Source: Symbiodinium natans
Lineage: Eukaryota > Sar > Dinophyceae > Suessiales > Symbiodiniaceae
Assembly (NCBI GenBank): GCA_905221605.1
Contig: CAJNDS010000717.1
Location: 69,001 to 82,225, forward strand
DNA length: 13,225 nucleotides
Reading direction: 5' to 3'
Made by a program: the position numbers and the translations under genes. A model generated the notes under the pieces. It was not told the origin of the DNA, made no database searches, and saw only the letters and a program-made list of their open reading frames with translations. Below are positions 1 through 6,838 of the stretch, in pieces; position 1 is the stretch's first letter; each line of letters opens with the position of its first letter.

Positions 1-667
1 GTTGTCGATCAATCGCTAAATGGAATGCGAACAGGTAGAAGTAGTTGAGTTGAGTCTGAATGATGTCGTCCAAAACTTGCGGGTCCACGTGGAACAGATG
101 CTCGGCCGATTCGCCTATGTGAGGATATGGTTGGTCCGGTTGACGGAAGCGGAGCATGCATCGAGCAAGGTGTGCCATGTCCAGCTGGATTCTGTGCTCA
201 TCCTCGTGGATTGTCCATTGTGGTTCTGGGGTGCACCGTAGACAATGGTGCATGTATCGAAGGTCGGGTCCTGCATTGTATAGTTTGTGGCACTGACCTT
301 CAAATGCTTTGCACGTCCATCTCAACGCGTTGATTTCATGGAGCGGGAGGACCAGTCCTGTGATTTGAATGTGGTCTTCGCTGTTGATCTGCACGAAGGG
401 TCCGTATGGTCCAGCTGGTGGTACATGTTGAGGAAGCCAGGCCACTGTGGTAGAAGCCGGAACTGTCAGTGCTCTAGCTGGACTCCACCGTAGAAGTTGT
501 AGAGGTTGTGGATGTTGGTGCCGAAGCCTGGCAAGTTGCTCTCTCATGCGAGTTAGCTGGGCGTCACTGAAGTGGGACTCAAACTCGTGTCTTTTCAAGC
601 CGATGTTGATTTCGTAGTGCCAGTACATGTACTCCAGGATCGTTGTGATGGACGTGTCCGGGATCAT
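1..667 (-). CDS. Protein A, unknown function, C-terminus cut by window edge
   Basis: An ATG at 667 opens a frame that runs 222 codons to the window edge without a stop, so the C-terminus is missing. The protein has no signal peptide or recognisable enzyme motif. The N-terminus (residues 5-50) is predicted helical: an ILEYMYWHYEI stretch, then RHEFESHFSD and a basic helix with MREQLARLR. A Cys/His-containing stretch lies at about 119-145 (C119, C126, H140, H141, C142, C145) and a hydrophobic aromatic stretch at 203-218. Its start resembles those of B and C: an IL pair, about ten residues, an H-E-x-E type acidic cluster, then D. The nine bases before its ATG (CAGAGCAAT) match those before B except for one base. 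I infer a distant third member of the B/C family, weakly supported because only half the protein is visible. Codon third positions are mostly G/C. Confidence 0.75.
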   Translation of the reverse strand, partial: MIPDTSITTILEYMYWHYEINIGLKRHEFESHFSDAQLTRMREQLARLRHQHPQPLQLLRWSPARALTVPASTTVAWLPQHVPPAGPYGPFVQINSEDHIQITGLVLPLHEINALRWTCKAFEGQCHKLYNAGPDLRYMHHCLRCTPEPQWTIHEDEHRIQLDMAHLARCMLRFRQPDQPYPHIGESAEHLFHVDPQVLDDIIQTQLNYFYLFAFHLAIDRQ

Positions 668-812
668 ATTGCTCTGGCTAGATAAATGAGTGGTGGTACC
701 GAGCTCTGAGCACCGGGGACGGGTGAGGTGGCTTGGGCTTACTCATGCACTGCGGATTGATCTCGCACAACTAGCAAGCATCTTTTTCATCGGACGAAAC
801 TGGTGCATTGGT
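668..812. other. Gap between B and A with C-rich tract
   Basis: This gap of 145 bases has no credible gene. In transcript sense it holds a C-rich stretch (complement of about 711-738) followed by CTCAG, then CAGAGCAAT directly before the start codon of A. A pyrimidine tract followed by AG is what a cis- or trans-splice acceptor looks like, but I cannot show that it is used. A 182-residue plus-strand open frame crossing into B is antisense to B and is not counted. Confidence 0.4.
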
Positions 813-2219
813 TTAAATAATTGGGTGGGAGTAAATGGGAAAGGTCTGTCCATTGGTATTCATGCGCATCGGGGTGGTCCTGTAGTACGCGTTGGGCGGA
901 AACTGGTAGTGCCAGAACTTGACGATGAAGTGGCAGTGCGTGTCAATCCAGAGCTCACTGAATGGTGGGCCTCCCTCTGTGTCCGCGAACTCCTCCTGCA
1001 TGTCTTGTGCGAGTTGTTGCAAGTCGAAATCAACGCGGGATCCATTGTCGGTCATCTCTCTGGTTCTATGAGGGCATATGCCGTGTTGTTCCAGACGTTT
1101 GAGAATGGTGGATACCTCGTCGTAGGTCATGAACTGTGTGTCCCCTTGGATGAACAAGTAGTTCCAGGTGCGTATGGTGTTGTGGATGTTGAACATACGG
1201 ATAATACGAAAATGTCTGGTGGGATCATTTTCACATAGTTGGGCGGCGAGGTACTCGATGGAGGATAACTCTGGCCAGGCTTGTTCATGCGATATGGCCT
1301 GGATGTAGTTGAGCATCATCAGGCATTGTATGTGACCAGTCTGGTACTCCTCTGTGACTTGGGGCGTGTGTTGGACATATAATCCCAGCATGCCGCGATG
1401 TGCGAAGTAGCACTCCTCGATAAAGAGGTCGCTGCGGTCCACGTGTCTATATGGGATTTGACTGACGGGTTGCGGCTCAAAGACGAGTTCCGTGCTACCC
1501 TTTGTCATCCGTTTGTTGCGCCACTGAAATGCCAACACGGCTGGCCACGTACATCTGTGGTCGTGCATGGGATAGATATGTTTTTGTGTTTCCGGTAGTA
1601 TGCGCATATCCACCAGATGGCGGTAGAAGTCCCTGGGGAGCTCTTCATTGCGTACGAGGAACTTGAACGTAACGAAGTCAGGTTCTCCTTGTTTGATGGT
1701 TTGGATCGCATTGTTGACTTGTTTGCTAACGCATTTCAGGATTTGGCTTTGGTACATCTCCATGTAGAAGCCGTGAATGATCGTGGCGTTCAGGTTCGCG
1801 TACTGTACGACTGGTCGGGATCTTGCATGGTCCGCAAACTGAAATGGAAGAGGCAGACCATATCGATGGCGTAGTTGGGCTCGCAAAATCTGATGGGCGA
1901 AAACGGCTCCTTTGTGTAGTCGCTGTTGGCCTGCGGCCAGGGAGTCAGCTTCCGCGGGTAGATCCTGCGTGACGCATCGATGTATCAAAGACTCTGGGTC
2001 GTCTTGTTGTGCGAGGGAATGCTGTAGATGAGGATGGGGGGAAAGGGTAGGGTCCAAGTGCAACATCGTGTTGTTCCTTTTTGCTCGTAGTGCTTGAAGG
2101 TGAAACTTCACTTCCTCGTCTGTCATGTGCCTGAGGTCCCTGGAGATGCCCTGGTCCATGAAGATGACTCTGTATTTCTTGCCGAGCTCCGGGAGTATCA
2201 GAGGGATGATTTGATCCAT
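813..2219 (-). CDS. Protein B, unknown function, paralogue of C
   Basis: This is a 468-residue complete frame from ATG (2219) to TAA. I do not recognise the family. A stop codon lies in frame four codons upstream of the ATG, so the start is firm. The N-terminus has a short hydrophobic helix and a VIFMD motif (18-22) followed by an acidic/basic helix. The centre is rich in aromatic residues and His. It aligns by eye with C over much of its length. VIFMD is shared. D/E-T-x-KHx precedes a hydrophobic stretch (210-217 here, 140-147 in C). LFIEE (265-269) matches LFLED in C. A Gly-hydrophobic strand ending in Q (276-283) is shared, as are ExQ and the helix with MLNYIQAIS (302-310; EWNAILAIT in C). 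No membrane segment and no catalytic triad is visible. The family may be structural or nucleic-acid binding; that is a guess based only on context. Confidence 0.85.
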   Translation of the reverse strand: MDQIIPLILPELGKKYRVIFMDQGISRDLRHMTDEEVKFHLQALRAKRNNTMLHLDPTLSPHPHLQHSLAQQDDPESLIHRCVTQDLPAEADSLAAGQQRLHKGAVFAHQILRAQLRHRYGLPLPFQFADHARSRPVVQYANLNATIIHGFYMEMYQSQILKCVSKQVNNAIQTIKQGEPDFVTFKFLVRNEELPRDFYRHLVDMRILPETQKHIYPMHDHRCTWPAVLAFQWRNKRMTKGSTELVFEPQPVSQIPYRHVDRSDLFIEECYFAHRGMLGLYVQHTPQVTEEYQTGHIQCLMMLNYIQAISHEQAWPELSSIEYLAAQLCENDPTRHFRIIRMFNIHNTIRTWNYLFIQGDTQFMTYDEVSTILKRLEQHGICPHRTREMTDNGSRVDFDLQQLAQDMQEEFADTEGGPPFSELWIDTHCHFIVKFWHYQFPPNAYYRTTPMRMNTNGQTFPIYSHPII

Positions 2220-2549
2220 CTTGCTCTGCTATGTACAGTAACTGCTTGAAGGTCTCTCACCGCATGTCACATGCTATTTGCAGCTCAACATGGGAATGTG
2301 CTTTTCAACTACTCAACGGCATGCTGTTACAGCATTACTTCTGCCCTTGTACCGGTATGCTGATCGTGGAAAGGATGCATCACAGGCAAATCATGTCTCT
2401 GCTCAGTGGAATGCATACTCCGAAAGGCTGAACTGCGAACTTCTAAGTTTTCAGACTTCACAACGCACTGCAAACGGATCTTGTCCGCATTGGTCTACGG
2501 GTCTTCCATCCAGGGGTGGGTGGAATTGGGTCTTGTGTCTTCGAAGAGA
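2220..2549. other. 330-base gap between C and B
   Basis: I see no convincing gene here. The frame following the stop of C stays open for 32 codons, but with fewer than half of them G/C-ending, unlike the real genes. The gap contains a 15-base perfect symmetric site (2321-2335, listed separately). CAGAGCAAG (complement of 2220-2228) lies directly before the ATG of B. Unlike most other gaps in the window, it has no strong C-rich tract near the start codon. Confidence 0.4.
2321..2335. repeat. 15-base palindrome ATGCTGT-T-ACAGCAT
   Basis: Two perfect 7-base inverted arms flank one central base. The site lies about 100 bases upstream of the start codon of B, in the gap between C and B. It could be a dimeric protein binding site or a small hairpin in the transcript. 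One palindrome of this size could also occur by chance in a 13 kb window, so function is only a suggestion. Confidence 0.5.
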
Positions 2550-3899
2550 TCAGTCCACGGACAGGTCCGGCTCGGTGTAGCTGTTGTAGGTGGTCGTCGG
2601 GAACCGTTGAACCGCATTCCATTCTTGGCGTCTTTGCCAGAGCTCTTCTTCGTCTGAAATGGTGCCTACGTCTTCGAAGAGCGTGTGGCTGGAGAGCGGA
2701 TGGTTGGGCTGCCGGTGGTCGTGCTCTGCGTGCAGTAGAGATGAGACTAGTCGTTTGTGTTGACGTAGCCACTCTGTCAGATTGTCACGTAGAGGTTGCA
2801 TGGGGATAGCGCAGGTGGAGCCGTTGAAGTCTAGGATGGTGTAGTCCGGGCCGAAGATTTCTCTTGTGAAGCGCCATTCTGCGTGTCTGGGGCTGAAAAA
2901 CTTGAGGACGTGTATCATCATGTGGATGTCGGCGCGTGAGAAGATATTGTTCTGCAAACAGGACTCGTTGTTCCTGGTTTGCCATTCCTGTAATTTGGTG
3001 TTGACGTAGAGGATGAGCTTGTGCACCCCGAGGATTTCAGGAGGGAGGTACTGCTGGAACTCCTCAACCGTGTGCTGTCGGGTGATCGCCAAGATCGCAT
3101 TCCACTCCATGTCATCTTGAAGTTGGCGTTCTAGGTGCGAGGGGCGTGGGTTGACTTTCTGGATGAAGATGACGCGTCCATCATGTAGCGATTTCGTGGT
3201 GGGAGCTGGCAGGTCTTCTAGGAACAACTTGTCACCAATCTGGAAACCTCTTCTGGCCATTGTGGCTATGCGGACCGTGGTCTCGTACCACTGCGAGGCA
3301 ATCAGAGCTGTGTTAGCCGATTCATACTTGGAGAAGACGATCTGGGCGATGTGGGGTAGGCACAGTGCCGCACCGGGATGTGGGTGGTCATCTCGAAGAG
3401 GTTTTTCAACGTAGTGACCTTTGATGTGAGTGGGGATGCGGCGGATGATTCGCTGAATGTTGAGCTCATGCTTGGTTTTGTCACGTACCTCTTGGCCGAG
3501 AAATTTTGAAACCGGGGTGAGCATCTGATTTTGAGTTGGTAGTAGGCATACAAATGTGGCCGTCGTAGATGTGCTGGAGGAGATGTAGAGGTCCTGAAAG
3601 CCATGGAATGTCATCATCATGTTCTTGAGCGCTTGGTAGGTGATGGCATTCCTGATATTGATGCGCCAGCCTTCGTATGCTTTGAAGTACGACGGGTCGA
3701 TGACTTTGTGTAGGGGTGCCTTCTCCGTGTAGTACGCTGGGGCCGTGTGGTACGTGTCGTCGAGGTAGTTGTACCGTTGGTAGAAGGGTTCCATGCTGTA
3801 GTGTGGATCTCTGCGCAGATGCTCCATTTCGAGTTCGTGCTCGTCCATGAAGATCACGTGGAGGGGACCGGTCAGGAAGTCCAGTATGTGGCTCCACAT
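2550..3899 (-). CDS. Protein C, unknown function, paralogue of B
   Basis: I place the start at the ATG at 3899, giving 449 residues and a TGA stop. The frame is open 13 codons further up (to a TTG at 3938), but only this ATG lines up with the start of B, and its preceding bases (CAGCCCAAC) resemble those before A and B. The protein is a diverged copy of B: VIFMD (15-19), DKTKHELNI (140-148), LFLED (225-229), GRVIFIQ (241-247), E257 and Q259, EWNAILAIT (265-273), then a His/aromatic region with IHVLKFFSPRH (329-339). The C-terminal 60 residues are acidic and probably disordered, and B lacks them. No enzyme motif is recognisable. An out-of-frame ATG at 3990, in a good start context, precedes it (see the next feature), so the 5' end may be damaged by an indel. 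Confidence 0.83.
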   Translation of the reverse strand: MWSHILDFLTGPLHVIFMDEHELEMEHLRRDPHYSMEPFYQRYNYLDDTYHTAPAYYTEKAPLHKVIDPSYFKAYEGWRINIRNAITYQALKNMMMTFHGFQDLYISSSTSTTATFVCLLPTQNQMLTPVSKFLGQEVRDKTKHELNIQRIIRRIPTHIKGHYVEKPLRDDHPHPGAALCLPHIAQIVFSKYESANTALIASQWYETTVRIATMARRGFQIGDKLFLEDLPAPTTKSLHDGRVIFIQKVNPRPSHLERQLQDDMEWNAILAITRQHTVEEFQQYLPPEILGVHKLILYVNTKLQEWQTRNNESCLQNNIFSRADIHMMIHVLKFFSPRHAEWRFTREIFGPDYTILDFNGSTCAIPMQPLRDNLTEWLRQHKRLVSSLLHAEHDHRQPNHPLSSHTLFEDVGTISDEEELWQRRQEWNAVQRFPTTTYNSYTEPDLSVD

Positions 3900-3990
3900 G
3901 TTGGGCTGGGGAAAGGGACGGGGTCGGGTTCGTGCCAAAAAACTGTGGTAATGTTCTCATGCGTGATAGTGAAGAGATGAGGTCTGCCAT
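3900..3990 (-). other. Possible displaced 5' end of gene C
   Basis: An ATG at 3990 has the context CCCATGGCAGAC, nearly the same as the start of G (GCCATGGCAGAC). It opens a frame beginning MADLISSLSRMRT. Around a run of six T (transcript sense, about 3938-3945) this frame would need a one-base shift to enter the frame of C. Beyond the T run the upstream frame loses the G/C-ending codon bias while the C frame gains it. So either the run should hold five T and C is longer at its N-terminus, or ribosomes shift, or this is an upstream open frame and C starts at 3899. I favour the last for annotation, with modest confidence. Confidence 0.35.
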
Positions 3991-4024
3991 GGGCAGGGGG
4001 AAGGGGAGAAAGGGGACGGGGGAG
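3991..4024 (-). promoter_or_regulatory. Pyrimidine tract upstream of C; G-quadruplex motif on plus strand
   Basis: In transcript sense this is an almost uninterrupted C/T tract with five C runs of three or more. It is preceded by CCTAAG (branch-point-like) and followed within ten bases by CAG. This is the classic layout of a 3' splice acceptor, including acceptors for spliced-leader trans-splicing. The plus strand carries the matching G runs and could form a quadruplex in DNA. Nothing in the sequence shows which role, if any, is real. Confidence 0.4.
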
Positions 4025-4059
4025 GTGCTTAGGTCGGCATGGCTTCAACTCGCATCTTG

Positions 4060-4188
4060 TCAGTTAATGGCCTCTTTTGGATTCGCAAGAGGGCTTGTAT
4101 GGCGCAGGTGTGTGATGCTGTATGCAGTGGCGATCAGGAAGATCACAATGTTCTCGGCAATCATATCGTCGATTTCCACGGCATGTTT
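4060..4188 (-). other. In-frame continuation of D after TAG, encoding a membrane segment
   Basis: Directly after the TAG of D the same frame stays open for 42 codons to a TGA (4060-4062). About 60 percent of its codons end in G or C, as in coding sequence. Residues 9-25 of this stretch (MIAENIVIFLIATAYSI) form a convincing hydrophobic helix, flanked by acidic residues before and THLRH after, like a C-terminal membrane anchor. D would become about 344 residues if the TAG were read through. The alternatives are a nonsense mutation in a decaying copy, deliberate leaky termination giving soluble and anchored forms, or a genetic code or editing step that reads UAG. Confidence 0.6.
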
Positions 4189-5094
4189 CTACTTCACCGC
4201 CGGGTACATCTCGTCTTCAGAGATTTGGGATCGTCGATCATCTTCTTCTTCAGGTGGTGGATGGTAGGGCATTGGTGAGTTGTGTGGGGTGTCCTTCTTG
4301 GGTTCTGAGGGTTGTGCAGTTGGATCTGGCATTGGGCTATCCTCCTCGCGTCTGTGGATCGTGTGGTCGCCCTTGTACATGAAGCTTCTCTTGGTCTCCT
4401 TGTCGTAGTGCGTGTGATACTGCCAGCTGTTCTGGTGCCATGGGTGTTTCCAGAGCAGCTGGTGCTGGTGTGAAGCTTCTTTGGCTTTTTTGCGTATCGC
4501 AGTGAGGCGAACGGCAAAGGGATGGGAATGAAGGGCTTGGGCGAAAATGTGATATGTTGTGTCATTCCACTGGGTGTGGGCCTTCCACTCTTTGTACTTT
4601 TCCGGGTCTTGGATGGCCTCCCATGTCGTCAAAACGGGTTGGTCCGCGAGCCAATCCGCGGCCACATGTGTGTGTGGATCGAGGTGTGCGAGGGAGATGT
4701 CCTGGAGAAGGTCCGAGGTGATGCCGTCGAACTCGAGGTGCAAGCGCGGGTCATCCGGTTGGTACTGTTGTCGTCTCTTCTTGGTTGCTTGTGGTGGTTC
4801 GTCTTGATGAGGTAGGTGTGCGGGTTGTGGTGTGGGCATGGAGATCTTGTCGAGGTGGTAGCCGAAGTTCTTGTGCCAATCTTGCAGGTGTCCCCAGATT
4901 GAGAGCGCCTCGCTGGTGGGGATCATGATGGGCGTGAAGGGATGGGGTGAGTTGCCGATTTTGGTGAGTTGTTCAAGTAGAAGTTGGGCGGTGTACCAGC
5001 GGATGGGGATGTGGATGTCGGGGAGTTCCAAGTAATCCTGGTCGTACGCGGCCTGCACTGCCTTGTTGAACGCCGTCTGGGTCAACCAACTCAT
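4189..5094 (-). CDS. Protein D, unknown function, ends at a suspicious TAG
   Basis: The protein has 301 residues from the ATG at 5094. The frame is open to a GTG at 5187, but the upstream 31 codons are His/Pro-rich and low in coding bias, so I use the ATG. I recognise no family. Residues 1-85 are predicted helical (with LTQTAFNKAVQAAYDQDYL and ALSIWGHLQDWHKNFGYHL). A basic KKRR cluster (105-108) could be a nuclear import signal. A Trp-rich central region follows, with repeated W-containing motifs at 148-221. A Pro-rich tail with an acidic end (282-295) precedes the TAG. D is the only complete gene here that ends in TAG; the others use TGA or TAA. The coding signal continues through it into a membrane segment. 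It sits between the RS-type protein E and the B/C family, so a structural or assembly role is conceivable but unproven. Confidence 0.8.
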   Translation of the reverse strand: MSWLTQTAFNKAVQAAYDQDYLELPDIHIPIRWYTAQLLLEQLTKIGNSPHPFTPIMIPTSEALSIWGHLQDWHKNFGYHLDKISMPTPQPAHLPHQDEPPQATKKRRQQYQPDDPRLHLEFDGITSDLLQDISLAHLDPHTHVAADWLADQPVLTTWEAIQDPEKYKEWKAHTQWNDTTYHIFAQALHSHPFAVRLTAIRKKAKEASHQHQLLWKHPWHQNSWQYHTHYDKETKRSFMYKGDHTIHRREEDSPMPDPTAQPSEPKKDTPHNSPMPYHPPPEEEDDRRSQISEDEMYPAVK

Positions 5095-5438
5095 GAGGTG
5101 GGGCGATCGGGGAAAGGTGAATGGGTGATGGTGCGAGTGTGGTTGATCTGAAAATGGTTTGGCTTCCGCAGTGTCACGCAATCTCACTCATGCTAGTGCC
5201 TACTGTTCCTACAGGTCCTGTCCACTTTCAATCGAGTCAAAAACTCAGTGTGCGGATTGACATGGTGCGTGCACTTCAGACCTCTCCGCGGAACAGGTTT
5301 TGTACTTATGATGCCGGCAGACATGTTGCGCTTGCCGAATCTCCGTCCGGCAGCGCCATCTCAAGACACACTTCGTCTTAAGGAATTGCATCTACCACCC
5401 TATGTCAGAGAACTCCGCTGATCTCACTATCATCATCG
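5095..5438. other. 344-base gap between E and D
   Basis: This gap has no supported gene. Several very short frames exist, including a 43-codon one starting at an ATG near 5340, but their codon bias is at background level. The 60 bases directly before D are rich in C and A in transcript sense, with CACCTC directly ahead of the ATG; E has a similar CACCTCAGTC before its own ATG. No repeat, tRNA-like or hairpin structure stood out. Confidence 0.4.
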
Positions 5439-6404
5439 TCAACTTCCGATGGCTCGATTCATGCATCTCCGGCATAGGTGGACTGTGTGCGTGCCTTCTT
5501 TGGCACACCATCCCCCGCACGCGCAGCACAGTCGGCATCCGTAGTGCTGCCAGGTGGGATGACTGTGGACACGGGGCATGGGTTTGGGGCTGGGTCTGGG
5601 AGTAGGGTCCGTGGGCGCTGGTGGTGCGGGTCTGGGGTCATTGTCTCCTCGGTGCGATGATGCCGGATGTCTGGTCGACTGAGAATCATGTCGTGCCGGT
5701 CCCGGTGCCGTCGATGACGAGGCGCGCGATGTTCTTGGGGACTTGGGTTTAGCTTTGACTGCGATGGTCTTGGTGACGACTAGTTGGTTTTCTGCTTGCT
5801 GGAGGTCCTCAAAGGTGCGGCGGTAGTTCTTGATGCTGTCCACGGTGTCGTCTTCCAGGATCTTGTACATGCCGTTTTCAGTGATCTGCTGTCTGTCCAT
5901 CATGTCGATGAACTCGTATACGGTGCAACCCGGGCGCTTTGTTGGAACTGCCAGCGAACTGGGTGTGAACCAGTTAAGCGCTTCGGAACTTCGTATCACG
6001 GTGTCACCCTTGGCATCCTGAAAGCTCTTGAGGAGGGTTCTGAACAGGTCAGCTTGGTGCACGTGTTCACGTAGTTTGAGTGCGGTAGAGTTGATGTCGA
6101 AGATCTTCTGTATCGCGTTCATAGTGATGGAATTGTCAAAGAGGAGGTTGGAGAGGTCCCCGACGCTGATGTCCTCCATAAGTTGGATGACCTGGGTCTT
6201 TGCCGTGGAGACTGCACTTTGTAGCGCCAGTTTTTGCTGGCTGAGAGGCTCTGGTTGAGACGGATTCTCAGTTCGATGTCGTCGAGGTGGGTCTCTTGAG
6301 TCCATGGCCGGTCTTGTGGCTCTGGTAGTGCGGGGACTTCGTCTGCAGGACCGCGATCTGTTTCGTCGGGGACGTTCATCTCCGTGGTGGTCGTGCTTCA
6401 CCAT
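5439..6404 (-). CDS. Protein E, Arg/Ser-rich with Cys-rich C-terminal knuckle
   Basis: This is a 321-residue complete frame, ATG to TGA. Residues 1-50 are strongly basic and Arg/Ser-rich (NRSRSCRRSPR), typical of RNA- or DNA-binding or phospho-regulated tails. Residues 55-215 look helical, with several Leu/Ile-rich segments and a final amphipathic helix. Residues 220-287 are Pro/Ser-rich and probably disordered. The end carries Cys at 290, 293, 294, 296, 300, 311 and 314 with H306 and H309, in a CxxC...CxxC pattern that would suit a zinc knuckle or ribbon. The order of RS domain, helical core and Cys knuckle recalls nucleocapsid or gag-like proteins, but no named family is recognised. The protein starts MVKH, close to the MVKC of the RT gene (ATGGTGAAG in both). 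An overlapping frame at the 3' end could encode an acidic tail instead; I prefer the listed frame on codon bias. Confidence 0.8.
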   Translation of the reverse strand: MVKHDHHGDERPRRNRSRSCRRSPRTTRATRPAMDSRDPPRRHRTENPSQPEPLSQQKLALQSAVSTAKTQVIQLMEDISVGDLSNLLFDNSITMNAIQKIFDINSTALKLREHVHQADLFRTLLKSFQDAKGDTVIRSSEALNWFTPSSLAVPTKRPGCTVYEFIDMMDRQQITENGMYKILEDDTVDSIKNYRRTFEDLQQAENQLVVTKTIAVKAKPKSPRTSRASSSTAPGPARHDSQSTRHPASSHRGDNDPRPAPPAPTDPTPRPSPKPMPRVHSHPTWQHYGCRLCCACGGWCAKEGTHTVHLCRRCMNRAIGS

Positions 6405-6685
6405 GACTGAGGTGGATGAGCGATGGGAACGTTACTCGATCCAAACAATCTGTCATGTTTCATGATAGTCAGCTGTACAGTGCGTGAATTTCCGTATGCA
6501 ATCAACGTCAAGGGGTTCCGTCACAAAGGGATGGGGGTGGGATGAAGTTTATCATGAAACATGAAGGTGCGGGACTCGCGCTTGGTCTCGGTTCTTTTGC
6601 TCACTCCAAGCCAAGCGTCGGATGTAGGTGAGATAGAACGGGAATCGTTTTTGGTGAAAACAAAATTGACCAAAGCGTAACAATG
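6405..6685. other. Gap between F tail and E, with inverted repeat
   Basis: No gene is seen here. The gap contains a perfect 15-base inverted repeat (listed separately) and a G-rich patch on the plus strand at 6525-6541, which is a C-rich tract in transcript sense upstream of E. The stretch just after the displaced F tail is T-rich in transcript sense (complement of about 6646-6670) and could serve transcription ending or the start of the next transcript. Confidence 0.4.
6453..6564. repeat. Perfect 15-base inverted repeat with 82-base spacer
   Basis: TCATGTTTCATGATA at 6453-6467 is exactly matched by its reverse complement at 6550-6564. Each arm is itself nearly symmetric (TCATG, three bases, CATGA), so each could bind a dimeric protein on its own. 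The pair could also close a stem around the 82-base spacer in the transcript. Such a match is unlikely by chance within one short gap. The pair lies 50-160 bases upstream of the start codon of E, so a regulatory role for E is a reasonable inference. Confidence 0.65.
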
Positions 6686-6838
6686 TTACTGGATGCTGTG
6701 GCGGTGCTGTTGAGGCCAGTTATCATCCAACTTTGCGTTCTGCACGACGTCGTTGAGTGGACAGATGAACCGCGCCTGTTCCTGGTTCCGATTCTTGAGG
6801 TCATGGATCATGAAGATGCTGTAGAGGATCATCTCTTT
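6686..6838 (-). pseudogene. Displaced 3' end of gene F in another frame
   Basis: One base off the F frame, the stretch from an AAA codon at 6838 to a TAA at 6686 encodes 50 residues beginning KEMILYSIFMIHDL. It includes the last bases of the F frame and runs 115 bases beyond the stop of F. Past that stop about three quarters of its codons end in G or C, as in the real genes here. In the F frame over 6836-6801 the bias collapses (about 2 of 11). I infer that F originally continued into this frame and that an indel, possibly in the GAAAG run at about 6835-6839, broke it. A third frame between 6924 and 6831 also shows coding-like bias, so two compensating changes are possible. Programmed frameshifting is an alternative. 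Confidence 0.6.

Noticed and set aside
690-1238. 182-residue plus-strand open frame
   Set aside because: It lies wholly antisense to the end of B and the gap, has no recognisable motifs, and B has matching relatives (C). Shadow frame.
1300-1330. CTGATGA on the minus strand, a possible hammerhead ribozyme core (often found in Penelope-like elements)
   Set aside because: No GAAA partner or closing stems nearby, and it lies inside the coding sequence of B. No convincing hammerhead was found by eye elsewhere.
5391-5689. Alternative 3' frame of E ending in an acidic DDDD tail
   Set aside because: It contains an internal TGA and has weaker G/C-ending bias than the Cys-knuckle frame. It could hint at another indel, but the evidence is too thin.
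6119-6379. Overlapping minus frame at the start of E with fair codon bias
   Set aside because: E in its own frame has an RS domain and runs uninterrupted into a coherent helical core; the alternative is short and ends without motifs.
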